NCBI GenBank assembly: GCA_024305405.1
Contig: JAKNDB010000053.1
Location: 248,001 to 312,000, forward strand
DNA from: Dirofilaria immitis
Lineage: Eukaryota; Nematoda; Chromadorea; Rhabditida; Onchocercidae
Direction: 5' to 3'
Length of the DNA stretch: 64,000 nt
Under the pieces are notes generated by a model, which saw nothing but the letters and a program-made list of their open reading frames with translations, made no database searches and had not been told where the DNA came from. The position numbers and the translations under genes were made by a program. Below are positions 18,275-35,746 of this stretch, piece after piece (the stretch's first letter is position 1; the number at the start of each line of letters is the position of its first letter).

Positions 18275-19284
18275 ACTTTGTTGGTAATGATTTTCTGTTT
18301 AGCTGTAGAAACTACTTTCTTATGATTTATATTTATATTAATCAATAGGTTTGTTAGATGGTGAATAAGGAACATAATCATTTATGGAATGAAATCATCA
18401 CCGAGATTTTAATTTTCTACGTTTCCAAAATTTGATACAAAAACCATCTAATTAGCTTATAATGTAATTTTAATAAATTTTCTATTTTGGCTTGAATAAT
18501 TTGCTACTTTTCCTTCTTCCAATGTTGTTTAATATCATTTGCATTATTTTTAGTATGGATAGTTGTTTTGAAATCTTTTTTCTCGTCTAATTTATAATTA
18601 CTAGAATTTCACTAGTCTCTCATGCTTAAATTTCATTCCCACTAGTACTTCACTTTGTTTTAGCATTTGTTTATGAATCGTCTCTTTCTTATTGATGTAA
18701 TATTTTTCATAAAGTTTGATAGTCATTTTATTTATCAATCACAGAAATATTCCTTTTATTACGTAATCAATTCATTTTAACTTTTTTTTTTTTTTGAATG
18801 GCATCATCTTTTTCGAATGCCTTTGCTTTAAGCAAAAAAGAAATTTGGAAGTATATGTGGGACATACCAAAAAGAAGGCTTCTAAATATTTATAAATCAT
18901 ACAATATGATGTATGTTGAAATGCGAAATGATTGACCTAATATTTCATAATATAATACTTACCAAACACGTCTCGAAGTTTTGTAAAGAGAAAAGAAGAT
19001 AAATTTCTAAATTCATCAATCTTTATCTAATGGTTTTTCGAGACCATTTTTGCTATTAATAAAACTTTGTCTACTCGTAGGTATAAATTTGATAGAGAAT
19101 TATAACGCTAACATTGCATTGGATGAAGCAGCTTAATTTCGATCGTCTTTTTTCAAATTTTTTCGTAGAAAAGTGAATGTATAAAATAGAATTAAATGGA
19201 TTTTTGAATTCTTGCATTTTGCTATCTTATCTCACTTAAAACATATGTAAACTATTTCATCAGAATCTAACGTATATTTTAAAT
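18275..19284. other. 3' flank of pfk; no gene seen
   Basis: AT-rich DNA with polyadenylation-like AATAAA-type words. No exon or RNA gene was recognised. The stretch probably holds the pfk 3'UTR and the left flank of the Wolbachia-derived insert. Confidence 0.4.
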
Positions 19285-19545
19285 CAAATGACTATCTCTG
19301 AACTTTTACTATTTGTTTCAATGAGGTATGAGCATATGAAACAATTGATATTGCCGGTCCTAAAAGAAAGGAAAATAGTGATTCGTGATCGATTTATTGA
19401 CTCGACGATTGGTATTGACTTGAGATTGATAGAAAATCTCCATGAGTTAGTGAAAATTAGATACCCAGATATTACGTTTATTCTAGATATTGATGTTCAA
19501 GTTGGATTAAGCAGGACAAAGGATAAAAATAAATATATTAGTAAA
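19285..19545 (+). pseudogene. tmk: Wolbachia-like thymidylate kinase (tmk) fragment, nuclear insert
   Basis: The open frame from ATG 19288 reads SELLLFVSMRYEHMKQLILP, then VIRDRFIDSTI, GIDLRLIENLHELVKIRYPD and ITFILDIDVQVGLSR. This is the middle of bacterial thymidylate kinase (dTMP + ATP to dTDP). The intron-free bacterial frame and the strong resemblance to the alphaproteobacterial/Wolbachia type point to endosymbiont origin. It lacks the N-terminal P-loop, and the DR-to-GID segment is short: the seven or so residues matching AYQGxGR in other Tmk proteins are absent after STI. Similarity stops near 19534. It cannot encode an active enzyme. The Wolbachia assignment rests on recognition and was not searched. 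Confidence 0.85.
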
Positions 19546-19554
19546 TTTAATCAT

Positions 19555-19752
19555 AGAATAAAGTATCGCCTTTAAAGCTGTAGATATACCAAATACCATT
19601 GAATACAATATTATTCCAGAAGCAGTAATTATTCCTGCTTGAAACCCTCCATCTGGAGTGTAGTCATCGTGAAATTGTATATATAAAGCAAACAGGATAA
19701 TAAAGGGTACTGTTAGAAATGTTACTGTATTTAATACTGTATCTTTAATCAT
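19555..19752 (-). pseudogene. mnhB: Wolbachia-like Na+/H+ antiporter subunit MnhB fragment, nuclear insert
   Basis: From ATG 19752 on the minus strand the frame reads IKDTVLNTVTFLTVPFIILF, then ALYIQFHDDY, TPDGGFQAGIITASGIILYS and MVFGISTALK. The (P)xGGFQxG signature with flanking hydrophobic helices is that of the MnhB/MrpB membrane subunit of the multisubunit Na+/H+ antiporter. Only about the first 60 residues are present. Resemblance ends near 19566, where it abuts the opposite-strand tmk fragment in an inverted arrangement, so the insert is a rearranged composite. As a gene it is truncated. Confidence 0.85.
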
Positions 19753-19753
19753 T

Positions 19754-19806
19754 TTATTCTTTTTCTTCTTTTAGTGTCAACATTATACAAAGTGCTGCAG
19801 TAAAAT
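19754..19806 (-). pseudogene. C-terminal tail of the gene upstream of mnhB (Mrp-type operon remnant)
   Basis: On the minus strand a short frame ending TAALCIMLTLKEEKE-stop terminates at 19756-19754, one base before the mnhB ATG. Such tight spacing is typical of a bacterial operon, and the hydrophobic tail suits the Mrp/Mnh subunit that normally precedes MnhB. Only 17 or so codons are visible before similarity is lost. Confidence 0.55.
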
Positions 19807-20356
19807 GTTACTCCAAATCGTGGAGATTATTTAAGTGGAATTGGAATGTTAAAGACTTTAACTCTTTTCGATATCATTCCAGTACATAACGATGAAATCC
19901 AAGATAAATCTTAGTTTCCCGGCTACTTTAATGAAAAGGAATTCTTCTATACATGTTAAGGTCACCGATTGGGAGAGCTTCATTAGTGGAATACATATTG
20001 TCAATATAAAAAATAGAGAAGCACAAATTGGCTAAAAGATAGGCTATAGTCAATAGGAATGCGCTCCGTTTTTCAATAATTCGATACAAATACCTTAAAT
20101 TGAAAGGAATAGCCAAATAAGATTCTGATTCCGAAACTTTAACTACTTCTCTATTTCATTTTGTATGAATTCAAAACGCGTTTCACATCCCAGAAGCAAT
20201 TATGTCTCACGACATTATCCATCATCATTACATTTTTAGATATTGCAGAATTCGAAAATTCATACATAAATGTGATTGGTTATTTGTACATTATTGAACC
20301 ATTTCTCTCTGTTTCTCTCTCTCTCTCTCTCTCTTTCCTCCCGTCTCTCTCTCTCT
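19807..20356. other. Unassigned DNA right of the Wolbachia fragment, ending in a TC microsatellite
   Basis: There is no recognisable gene. Minus-strand frame 20116-19928 is hydrophobic in the middle but matches no family I know, so it may be part of the insert or chance. A (TC)n tract runs from about 20307 to 20356. The right boundary of the endosymbiont insert cannot be placed by eye. Confidence 0.35.
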
Positions 20357-20710
20357 TAAGGTAGTTAAAATATATTTCAAATTACCAATAAAGTGGATAG
20401 TTTAATTTTTTCTTTTTTACTTTTAAAATAACGAATTTGCATATCGGAATTGGCTGTAAAAATTCAACATTTTCATTGTGATCATTCCTCATAACGATTC
20501 GTAGCAAAAAAGATTGTTCGATTCTCTTATTTTTCATTGATATCCTCATAAGTGTAAAATAAGTTGGCCACTTACTCTCAAATAGGATACGATAATAGTT
20601 TAATATAAATATTTCAGAATGATGTTTAGCTGCTACATGGTTTAAATAATATTTCAAATAACATGAAATAGCTAAGGTAGTTAAAATATATTTCAAATTA
20701 CCAATAAAGT
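20357..20710. repeat. 38-bp perfect direct repeat bracketing 278 bp
   Basis: A 38-bp sequence beginning TAAGGTAGTTAAAATATATT occurs at 20357-20394 and again at 20673-20710, 316 bp apart. The segment between shows no internal repeat. This looks like the footprint of a duplication, or of an insertion flanked by a long duplicated target. Both copies are identical, so the event is either recent or an assembly duplication. Confidence 0.8.
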
Positions 20711-20869
20711 TTGGCGATTTTTTTCACGATGTTGAGCTGTTCTATCCAAAGATTCATGAAAACTTCTTGCTAATTTTAAACCATAATTAAGAAAATTGAT
20801 AATAAATAAAATTTCTCGAAATTCATATAAGAATTGCGAAATTTTCAATTTTTAAAACTCATACAGTAC

Positions 20870-21240
20870 AATCTCTATTAAAACGTGCGTTACAGTATGA
20901 TTCCCATTTGTGGCACAGCACGGATTTCATTCAAGCATGAACTACAGTTATAGTACCCATTCAAATATCGTTAAGTATAATTATTCTAAGCGCATATTAT
21001 AATATGATCCGTTCCAAATATATAATATGATCCCATTAAAATATGGATGTAGAATAGTACTCACCCGGGCATACGGTACCACTTACACCAAAATGTGTGC
21101 TACGGTATGATCTTCATTCAAATATGTATTGTAGCAGAGTCATTGTTCAGACAAGCATTAAAGTATAAGTCCCATATGTAGTACAGAATCCATTCAAGCA
21201 TGTATCACAGCATAATCCGAATTCAAATGCAGAGAATCTG
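20870..21240. repeat. Degenerate minisatellite, ~30-40-bp unit
   Basis: A loose unit resembling TACAGTATGATCCCATTCAA followed by ATATGT recurs about ten times with much divergence and small gaps. No coding meaning is seen; the short plus-strand frame at 21200-21412 overlaps its end and is probably chance. Confidence 0.65.
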
Positions 21241-21518
21241 GAAGTCATTGCTAGAGTCACCAATATTACATAGAAGCGGGACATTATTAGATTATGATGG
21301 TCAATTCAAAGTGAATGTCTTTTTGGTATCAATGTTTTGTAAATTCTCGACAACTTGTAAATTTCGGGATAGGGAAAATACTTTGTACATTACCTTATTC
21401 ATAAGTTTCTGAAACTGTCACACAATGTAAAATTTTTGAAATTATCCAAATTATCCATATTATTATTATTATTTCCTCTTATAATCTCCTATGAAAAACG
21501 ATAAGATTTAACGATTCG

Positions 21519-21544
21519 TATCCATGATAAGATTATCATGGATA
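21519..21544. repeat. Perfect 12-bp hairpin
   Basis: TATCCATGATAA and its exact reverse complement are separated by GA. It sits between two minisatellites in noncoding DNA. Confidence 0.7.
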
Positions 21545-21604
21545 GATATAGTATTATAAACTTCAACGCAGTATATCCATGATTCTATTATAATCCTTCA
21601 ACTC

Positions 21605-21735
21605 ACAAGAATAATTCACGAGGATAAGTCACGGGAATAGTTCACAAGGATAAGTCACGGGAATAGTTCACGAGGATAAGTCACGGGAATAGTTCACGAG
21701 GATAATTCACGGGAATAATTCACGAGAATAATTCG
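21605..21735. repeat. 26-bp minisatellite
   Basis: Tandem copies, about five, of a 26-bp unit close to TTCACGAGGATAAGTCACGG followed by GAATAG. The unit is itself made of two related 12-14-bp halves. Base composition is less AT-rich than the surroundings. Confidence 0.85.
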
Positions 21736-23203
21736 AGAAATTGGGTAATACAAGAAACAGCACTACTTATTCCATAGAAATAACGAAGTACATAACATAT
21801 TACACATAGATGCCAGACACATAAGACACATGAAATACTAAGATATGAATACGTGAGCAGACATACAAACATATGCAGATATACATAGACGAGGGGTTTA
21901 AAATCGACCGGGCCGGCTTTGGTGCAGAATGTATTTAGTTAGTATGCGTGCAAGTTGCGTTTATTTTAGGCTTGTTTATTCGACAGGCGGTAGGTGTACT
22001 TCATCAGGTGTTCGTTTTCCTCTAATGCATTCAATATTTTAGCCTACAAACTATATACAATAATGCGGGGGAAGGAAGTTTATTCGAGAAATTTCGAGAA
22101 TTATCAATAACTGAGGTCATTTAAAGTTGATTTTTTTCCATCATATCGGTCTTTATTTCACGATACTATAAATTATATCGTTTTTACGTATATTCCGTAG
22201 CTTTACGTAACACATCACGTGTTCAGCGGTAATTACGCGCCTTTTTTGGCTATATTTTTATCTTTCACGATTAATAATAAGCTGTATGATATGATTCTTT
22301 TTTTTTTTTTTTTTTTTATATCTTCAATCGGATAATTTAATATTAACGTCGAAATATTTGCTAGATGGCAAGATTTTTACATTTTATAAGTTTGGGGAAA
22401 TTGCTAGATTGTATAAATATATTTGTGAAATTGATAGATTATCATTTAAAACCTGTTTTATTCCATTATAGGATTATACTTATTATAATTGCAAAATAAA
22501 TAGCATATAATGGGGATGACATACATTTTACCGTAGTTTTAACTAAAAATATAATAAAACATTTAACATAAAAATGAATTAAAAAATAAGCACTGATAAT
22601 GATTATAATAGATATTATCTCCATGATTCTTCTTCCATTTTGCATTGTGAATGATTCGTTTTACTGATGAAATTCTTTGTTTCTATTTGTTTCCAGAAAA
22701 AATTCTCAAAAAATCCGATCATCTCTGCAACAGTAATGACAATCAGATAAGAATATAAATTCGTAGATATTATCTTTTTTTTTTGAAAAACTTTTATTAT
22801 TATTGAAGTTTTACCGTTACAAATAAGTCATTTCTCTCAGAGATCAATTTATGGCACTTTGATTGTTGTGTTAATTACCTGTAGTAGCAGATGATAATTA
22901 TTCCTAGATGATAATTATTCCTGTTCTAAAATTATTATGACTGTATGATTTGACTGTCATGATAGTTAAATTATTTATCATAGTAGTTGATTTGATTATT
23001 ATAATGGCTGAAATAAAACTTATATACCATCAAGTTAGATCATTTCTAATTTATATGATATTTTTTTGTTCAGTAATATATGTTATTCAGATCTTCTTAC
23101 AAATGATATTTCTACGACATATAACGAAATATCTATTTTTGATGAATTTTCGCTCTAACACTTTTTTCTAATTGCATTATAAATTTACATATAAAATCTT
23201 TAG
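21736..23203. other. Intergenic upstream of pgk; no gene seen
   Basis: Mixed composition. A locally GC-richer patch at about 21895-22060 stands out but matches no feature I recognise. A T-run of about 18 ends near 22318. The 23194-23203 acceptor-like end (CTTTAG) probably marks the 5' edge of the pgk mRNA. No exon is supported. Confidence 0.4.
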
Positions 23204-23243
23204 CACTATCCTTCGAACATTTTTACGTCACATACAACACAGA

Positions 23244-26200
23244 ATGACACTGAATAAATTGTCGATCGATAAAGTGGATGTGAAGGATAAAAGGGTTCTA
23301 ATTCGGGTCGATTTTAATGTACCGCTTAAAGATGGCAAAATTACGAACAATCAACGTATTACGGCTGCGGTGCCAACTATTAAGGTAAGTATTAACTTAT
23401 CTTGCAATATCGGATTAAAACCAAAGCTTTTTTGCTCATATAGTAAGTGCTATATTTGCTTTTTCGATCTCCAATTGTAATATTTTTCTAATTGTAATTT
23501 TTATTACCATTTTTTTGCTTCTTGTTGATAGAGAGTTTACGATGTGGAATTTGATTTAATAGATGAAAAACTGGAAATTAAGTAAGGAGAAGAAAATGAT
23601 TTATGTCCACAAAAATTATCATTCAGATTTTAAATTTCATTTATATTTTTATATGATTGCAGTATGCGCTAGATCATGGTGCAAAAGCAGTTATACTAAT
23701 GTCACATTTGGGACGTCCAGATGGAATGAAAAAATGGAATTCACATTGGAGCCAGTTGTAGCGGAACTAAAAATGTTCTCGGAAAGTAGGTAATAATGTA
23801 TTTGTTTAAAAATATATGATCAGTAATTATTCAGAAATAAAGTACCAATCGCAGTACTTATTTGTTACTTATTATTGTTATTTTAGATCGTTCTAAAAAG
23901 AGTCAATCTTTTTAAATAGAATGAAAAGAAATAATTTTCTTAATTTCTGCAGAGACGTCACCTTTGTGCATGACTGTGTTGGACCGGAAGCCGAAAAAGC
24001 TACAGCTAATCCTGCTCCTGGCAGTGTTATTTTGCTTGAAAATCTTCGATTTTATTTGGAAGAAGAAGGGAAGGGTGTAAATGAGAAGGGTGAAAAGGTA
24101 TTTATTTGAAATGAAGTTATCTAAGAAAACCAATACTGTTCCGCTTTTTAAAATTAATCATCTAGATTGACTGAGGTCATTCAGTGCATCAAATCTCTCA
24201 TATATGAATTGTATGTCTAGTATAGCTTTCGTCTAATTACTCGAGAAAACATGCAATTCACAAATCATTTCACCTAATCCAGCAGTTGAATCAGTTAATG
24301 ATGAAAAGTACAATTATTAAGTATTCAAAAAACGCAATATTTGTGATACTGGGGTAGATTATTCAATTCAACAGCAGTATTCAGTTCGATTTTCCAAATT
24401 TTGAGAATTAGTTGTAAGGATGCTTTAAAATCGATGTTGTTATTTTATTATTGTCATTTAATAGCAACTTAAATGTGATTTTTTCATCATATTAATCTAA
24501 TAGATCGTTTTCTAGTTATTTCCAGCTTCTAATTATTTTATTTTAGGTAAAGGCATCACAAAGTGATATCGACAAGTTTCGTGCATCCTTGACAAAACAT
24601 GGTGATGTTTATGTGAATGATGCATTTGGTACTGCTCATCGTGCGCACAGGTAAATACTTCTTTGCTTTATTGCATATATACGAAGTAATATTATGTAGA
24701 AATTCAGGAGGATGCAGCCTTTCTTATTGGTGATATAATTCCTTAACTATCTATTAGCTATTAGAAAAAATACACAGTTATTAATGTTTAGTCATTTATT
24801 TTGAGCTATTTATTCGTTTCGTTTTCTATTAAACATTATATTAGAACTTTTGAATCAAATTACGTTTTACTGCAATTATCTGGTTCATTTTTAAGCTATT
24901 CTGGCACAAATATTTTTGTTGAAAAAAATTTAATGAAAGAAATTGAGTATAGTTATTAAATCTAACAGTCATTTTTTCTGAATAGTCATATTTCCCACAA
25001 AATCATTTCCACTGTTTTCAGCTCTATGGTTGGTGTGAAATTAGACAAACGTGCTACTGGTTTTCTGATGAAGAAGGAATTGGACTATTTTGCAAAAGCT
25101 CTAGATAATCCTGTCCCACCATTTCTCGCAATTTTGGGTGGTGCTAAAGTGGCAGACAAGATTCAGCTTATCCGCAATCTTTTAGATAAGGTAATGTCAA
25201 ATTATTTTTCTTAATATAAGTTATTTGTATAGACGATTTTTAAATGAAGCAATATTTAGTCAAGTTCACTTTTTTTCGATTTCGCATTTTTTATAATCGA
25301 GTAGGTAATTACAATGATTCAATATCTTTTTCATATTAAGGATCGCAAAAGTAAACTCTCACCATTTTTGTTGTCAAGTTGAATTTTCAATAAGTTTTTA
25401 TTAAAGCGTTACTGGCTTCTCTGTTGTCAAATAATCATTTGTTATATGTTAAAAACATTAAAAAATTAAAATCTCTTTATGTTGATAGAAAAGTAAAATT
25501 CTCAGTAAAGATACGGCTGCTTTAAAGACGAAAATGTGTTGTATAGCTTTGATTTAAATTATTTAATCATCTATATCTTGTTTTAATAGGTTAATGAAAT
25601 GATCATTGGTGGTGGAATGGCCTACACATTTTTGAAGGTTATCAATAACATCAATATTGGGAAATCACTTTTTGATACCGAGGTAAATTTTATTTAAGTT
25701 ACTCGATAGAAAATGAAATTATGCTTTTATGATAAACTTTTTCCTATCATGCTTTCTATGCAAAATTTTTAATCATAATCAATATAAATCGATTTATCGC
25801 TGTAGAAGATATAAGTACTGTTATATTAGTATAATTGATATGCATGACTTTGTCTCAATAGTCAGTCCTATTTCTTTGGAATTACTAATAGGATATTATT
25901 AACATAAAGATGCGCGATTTTATCAATAATGTCAAAAATATTTCTTCATACGCGATATTTGAGCGATCTTATATGTTAGCTAATGGCTAATATGAAAAAT
26001 TTTATTGCAGGGTGCCAAAATAGTGAATGAATTGATGGATAAGGCCAAGGAGAAGGGTGTGAAAATACATTTGCCAGTTGATTTCATTATTGCTGATGAT
26101 TTTAAAGAGGTATCTGCTTTCTGTTTCATCCGAAATGACAAAAGCCTTAAAAAGCTAGTCTTTTTCAAAAATTTTTCACATAATGTCATGTCTTGGAACA

Positions 26201-27004
26201 ATTAGATTCGTTTTAGGATGCCCAGTTCAAAACAGCAGACCTCAGCTCAGGTATTCCAGATGGATGGATGGGTCTTGACATTGGGCCAGAAACAGCTAAA
26301 CAATTTGCCGAAGTTGTAGGACGTGCAAAAACTATTGTTTGGAATGGACCAGCAGGGGTTTTCGAATGGGAGAATTTTTCGAAAGGAACAAAAGCTGTAA
26401 TGGATGCTGTTGTTGACGCTACTTCTAAGGGAGCCGTTACTATCATCGGTTATTATTTTTCATTCTTATTTGATAATGTTCTTAATTTATGTTCATATTT
26501 CATCCAGAAAACTGCGTTTTAACTTTCTCGGGTTAAAGAATACAGGTCATAGTTTTACTATTAAAGGTGGTGGTGATACAGCAACATGTTGCAAGAAGTG
26601 GAAGACAGGTGACAAAGTAAGTCATGTTAGTACTGGTGGTGGTGCAAGTCTGGAATTGCTCGAAGGTAATTATATTTTTTCTTTATTGATTAATGAAGGA
26701 TATTAGATCAAATGGTAGGGATGTATTGTCCATTGGATATTTTGGGATTTTTATGACCAGATATTATTAAATTGCTTTTTTTGTATAACATAAGTCTTTT
26801 ATTTTTTAAAATATCACATTTTTTCTTTTTCAATGTAGATTGCATCTAATGTCTTCATCATTAAATAATTAATTCATCGTATTGGGAAATGACAATTCTT
26901 TTTCATTAGTAATTTTGTATATCATAAATGACATATGCAGTATTAAGAAATGCTTATATTTCAGGAAAGTACTTCCTGGTGTCGATGCGCTTTCTCCGGC
27001 ATAA
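23244..27004 (+). CDS. pgk-1: Phosphoglycerate kinase
   Basis: Interconverts 1,3-bisphosphoglycerate + ADP and 3-phosphoglycerate + ATP in cytosolic glycolysis. Ten exons (23244-23384, 23663-23789, 23953-24097, 24547-24650, 25022-25190, 25590-25682, 26011-26109, 26217-26448, 26567-26665, 26965-27004) give about 416 residues, exactly family size. Motifs in order: [149 protein letters not shown] and a C-terminal [10 protein letters not shown]. Two single-base losses must be allowed for: A6 at 23729-23734, and a G at 26969 in the last exon. The 23244 start is preferred over an in-frame ATG at 23172 because an acceptor at 23203 falls between them and the shorter start gives the family N-terminus. 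Confidence 0.95.
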
Positions 27005-30000
27005 GGGATAAGTTAGATAAGAAAATGATATTTATTAATCGAAATGCATAAATTAGCAATGTATGCTGTATTCTGATAAATACTGTTAGTAATGAAATAT
27101 ATTTATATCAATGTGCAAAACAGTTTATGAAGAGTTAATATTTCATTCCGTTTGAGTAGTATGTTAACAAGAATCATTTTGCTTTATTTATTCTATTATT
27201 ATTTCTAGTAAAGCATTTTTTTGTGCAGTAATCGCTGTAACATAAACATATCATAGCAATCTTCACTTTCCTCATTTTTCTTCTATTTTCCGATGCGGAT
27301 GTGTATCTATCTGTTATATGTATGTATGTATGTGTGTGTGGGTGTGTGGATGTTGGTGTAGTGTGTATGTTTAAATCTTAACTGAAACTTTTTGACAAAA
27401 AGTTGAGTTATCCGAAGTGCTTGCTGATTAAGTTGATCAGGAGGACCCAGTGCGATATAAATAATAACAAAGAGTGATGTGTTTTTCTATTCAAAAATTA
27501 TTGAATTGAAAAGATTCAAATCGAATTTTTTTTTAGCAAATCTTAACAAATAATTCTAAATGGAAATATTTCTAAAATTTCAAAGTCCACTGTAAAAAAA
27601 TCAACTGTTAAAACGATACTGAAAGTGTTTGATTTGGCTAAATTTTTTGATGCGAATATTATTTTAAAACGTAAATTTTCAGATATAATTTTCCTAGTAT
27701 TTAGTAATTTATTAATTAGTACGGAATAACATACAATAGGAATTGAAAAGACTATAGTTTTACCGTGAATCAAATTAAAACTAGGAAATAGTGTTCAGCG
27801 CATTATCAAGATCAAGATTATCTAAAATGATGATGCAATTTCGAGTCCTTTTAAAAGGATTACTTACCTATGCATCAGGTTTCATAAAGAAACTGCCAAG
27901 ATATTCTTGTTTCCAGTAATAGAATTATATCATGAGGCAAATATTAATTTAATTGTCGAGATTAAATCGCTGCATTAAAAAAGCCAATCAACTAATCAGT
28001 TATTAGCTACTGTGGTGTTCTATTAGTCTATTACGAATTTTCAAAATACCACACATTCTCTCTCGAGAATATTTCCTAACTTTGAAACAAATTTCGCAAA
28101 AATTATCACAAAAACCAAATGAATAATTCGCAAATCAAAAATAAATATCCTGCGAAACATGATTTCATATTTGAAATGTCCTATCCAGAATGATACATTC
28201 AATCATTTATTAAACTTTTTATTTATTTTAGTACATGAATGATACTAAAAATTAAAGAAATAAATACCATATTTACTTCATTATACAATGACAAATTTAA
28301 TGAAATCAAAAAGAAGCAATCATCATGATACAAATTGTTGTTTTTTCTAATTACCGTAGCATATGTGGCTACTGTAACTTACCGTATAAGGCTCATTGTA
28401 ATCGAATTATTTATCATTACCATAAATTATGTAGTTATAATGAAATTATCATTTATTACCAAAAAGATCTTATGATGACGAAATGTTAAACATGAGTTAC
28501 ACCAAAAATTCCTCGAATAAAGCCGTTTAAAAATTAATAAGTTATGGAATTGCTAAAAAAATTCTCGATGAATGATCAAAAGTATGAAAACATGAAATAA
28601 AATTTAATTTTTATATTCGTCCGGTGCTACAGTAACGGAAAGCCATATAAATTAAAAGGAGAAATTTTAAAGAATAAGAACATTTGATTTAAAGAGAGAG
28701 AGAAAAAGAGAGAGATAGAAGAAAAAGGAGCATTTAATGTCGTCATTGGCTTCTCAATATGAGCATATATTAGCCAGAAGGGATAAGTAATCTAACAATC
28801 TGTTGCTAGACCAATTAGCCGAGCTAAGTTAGAACGGAAATGCATAATATCAGAAATGATTAATTCCATTAAAATATGTTAGGTAGTGCTCATTTTACAT
28901 TGAATCAATTAAATTGATTGAAATTATGTAATAATTTTAAAAGCATAGCTGTTTAATTACAAATAAAAATTCAAATTCCAAATTCAAATTTGAATTAACA
29001 AAAATTTTAACTTTTTTTTCTTAAAAATAAATCAAAATTAGCGCTAAATTTATAAATCAATGCTTAATCGAAATTAAAAATTGTTGAATTTGAAATTTTT
29101 TTAATAATATAATTATTAATTAATTTAAGTATCGATATTATATTACTGATTGTTATCGATATTATATTACTGATTGTGTAATTTAATTGATTATAGACAT
29201 CAAATAATCTTCACCAAATGTAGATGTATACTGTATTTGAAAGAAAAAAATAAAAATAAAAATTGAAAATGAATTAAAATTAATATCGTTTGTCGAGATT
29301 AAAATTAATATTTTGATGTAAGGAAAAACATGGGGTATTTCATTCGCCGAATTATATGAATATAATTATTTCGAGAAACTTTTCGAAAATATGATGTAAA
29401 TGAAATTTCAAATCAAAAAAAAGACAAACAGATTGATAGAATTATTTGACAAATATTTTTAATCACATCTAAGTCGTATCATTTAATTAATTATTTGCTA
29501 AATGTTTCTCTCTTATTATCTTAAGTTCAACTATCAATTACTTAAATTGCTATCATTTGAATTAAGGGATTTTTAGTAACGGATAAGTCGTATCATTTAA
29601 TTAATTATTTATTAAAATTTCTTCTCTCATTATCTTTTTTAAAATGTTGTACTGAGAGTACTGATAACTGATTTAAATATAGTTCAATTATCAATTACTT
29701 AAATTATTATCATTTGAATCGAAGAATTGTTTTCATTGAAAATATGCATCATATTGTAATAAATGTACAATTGAAATATATTTTAAATTGAAATTTTAAA
29801 TCGAAATACTATAATGAAATATAGAAATATTAAATCGAAATACTGAAAATATTTTAAATTAATTTATTAAAAATTTTTCCTTTCTTTGCTTTTCTTATAT
29901 AATCAAAACTACTTTTCCTTTTCGATAATATCTGAAGGAAATATATTTCTTTTCAAGTTAGTTAAACATAAACATATTCGTATCGAATGGGATAAGAAGG

Positions 30001-30447
30001 AAAGAGAAATAGGAAGGAAAGATAGAAAAATAAAAAGGAAAATGAGTCTCGATAATTTATGTATAATTATTATAAGTACATATAGATATGTATCGATATG
30101 CATATCTCGATCTATTTATACCAGAATTTCATGAAATTATTTAAACTTAACATTTAGCAAAAAAAAATGATTGATTTAAATATTTGAAATAATTACGAAA
30201 TACAGGTTGAGATAGATGATGATGATGATGATGATAATGATGATAATAGTAACGATGATGATATGAGCTTAATAATGCTATTTCTATTTCAATCGATGAG
30301 TATTGAAGTGATGACAATGATTATGATACGAATAGAGTATTACTAGTAACAAATAACGACATATGCACTTAGCAACCGCTTTTTAATTCCATCAAATATA
30401 ACGACAATTGCTTCGCCATAGTTACGCTTATGTTTGTGACGTTTCAG
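27005..30447. other. Long AT-rich intergenic stretch, pgk to zinc-finger gene
   Basis: No conserved exon or RNA gene was recognised on either strand. It contains a TG-rich microsatellite near 27315-27370, a purine (GA)n patch near 28695-28725 and a (GAT)n run at about 30206-30260. Some 20-70-bp stretches recur in near-identical form (for example at 29145/29165 and 29465/29585), suggesting small local duplications. The last ~100 bp are less AT-rich and probably hold the promoter of the zinc-finger gene. Confidence 0.4.
30206..30260. repeat. GAT trinucleotide microsatellite
   Basis: An imperfect run of GAT with AAT and GAC variants, upstream of the zinc-finger gene. Noncoding. Confidence 0.8.

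Positions 30448-35746
<5,299 letters not shown>

Noticed and set aside
19928..20116. 62-codon minus-strand hydrophobic frame as another Wolbachia or host membrane gene
   Set aside because: No recognisable motif or splice context; kept only as unassigned DNA beside the insert.
23172..23243. Upstream in-frame ATG extending PGK by 24 residues
   Set aside because: A splice acceptor at 23203 lies between it and the family start at 23244, and PGK orthologues start with the shorter form.
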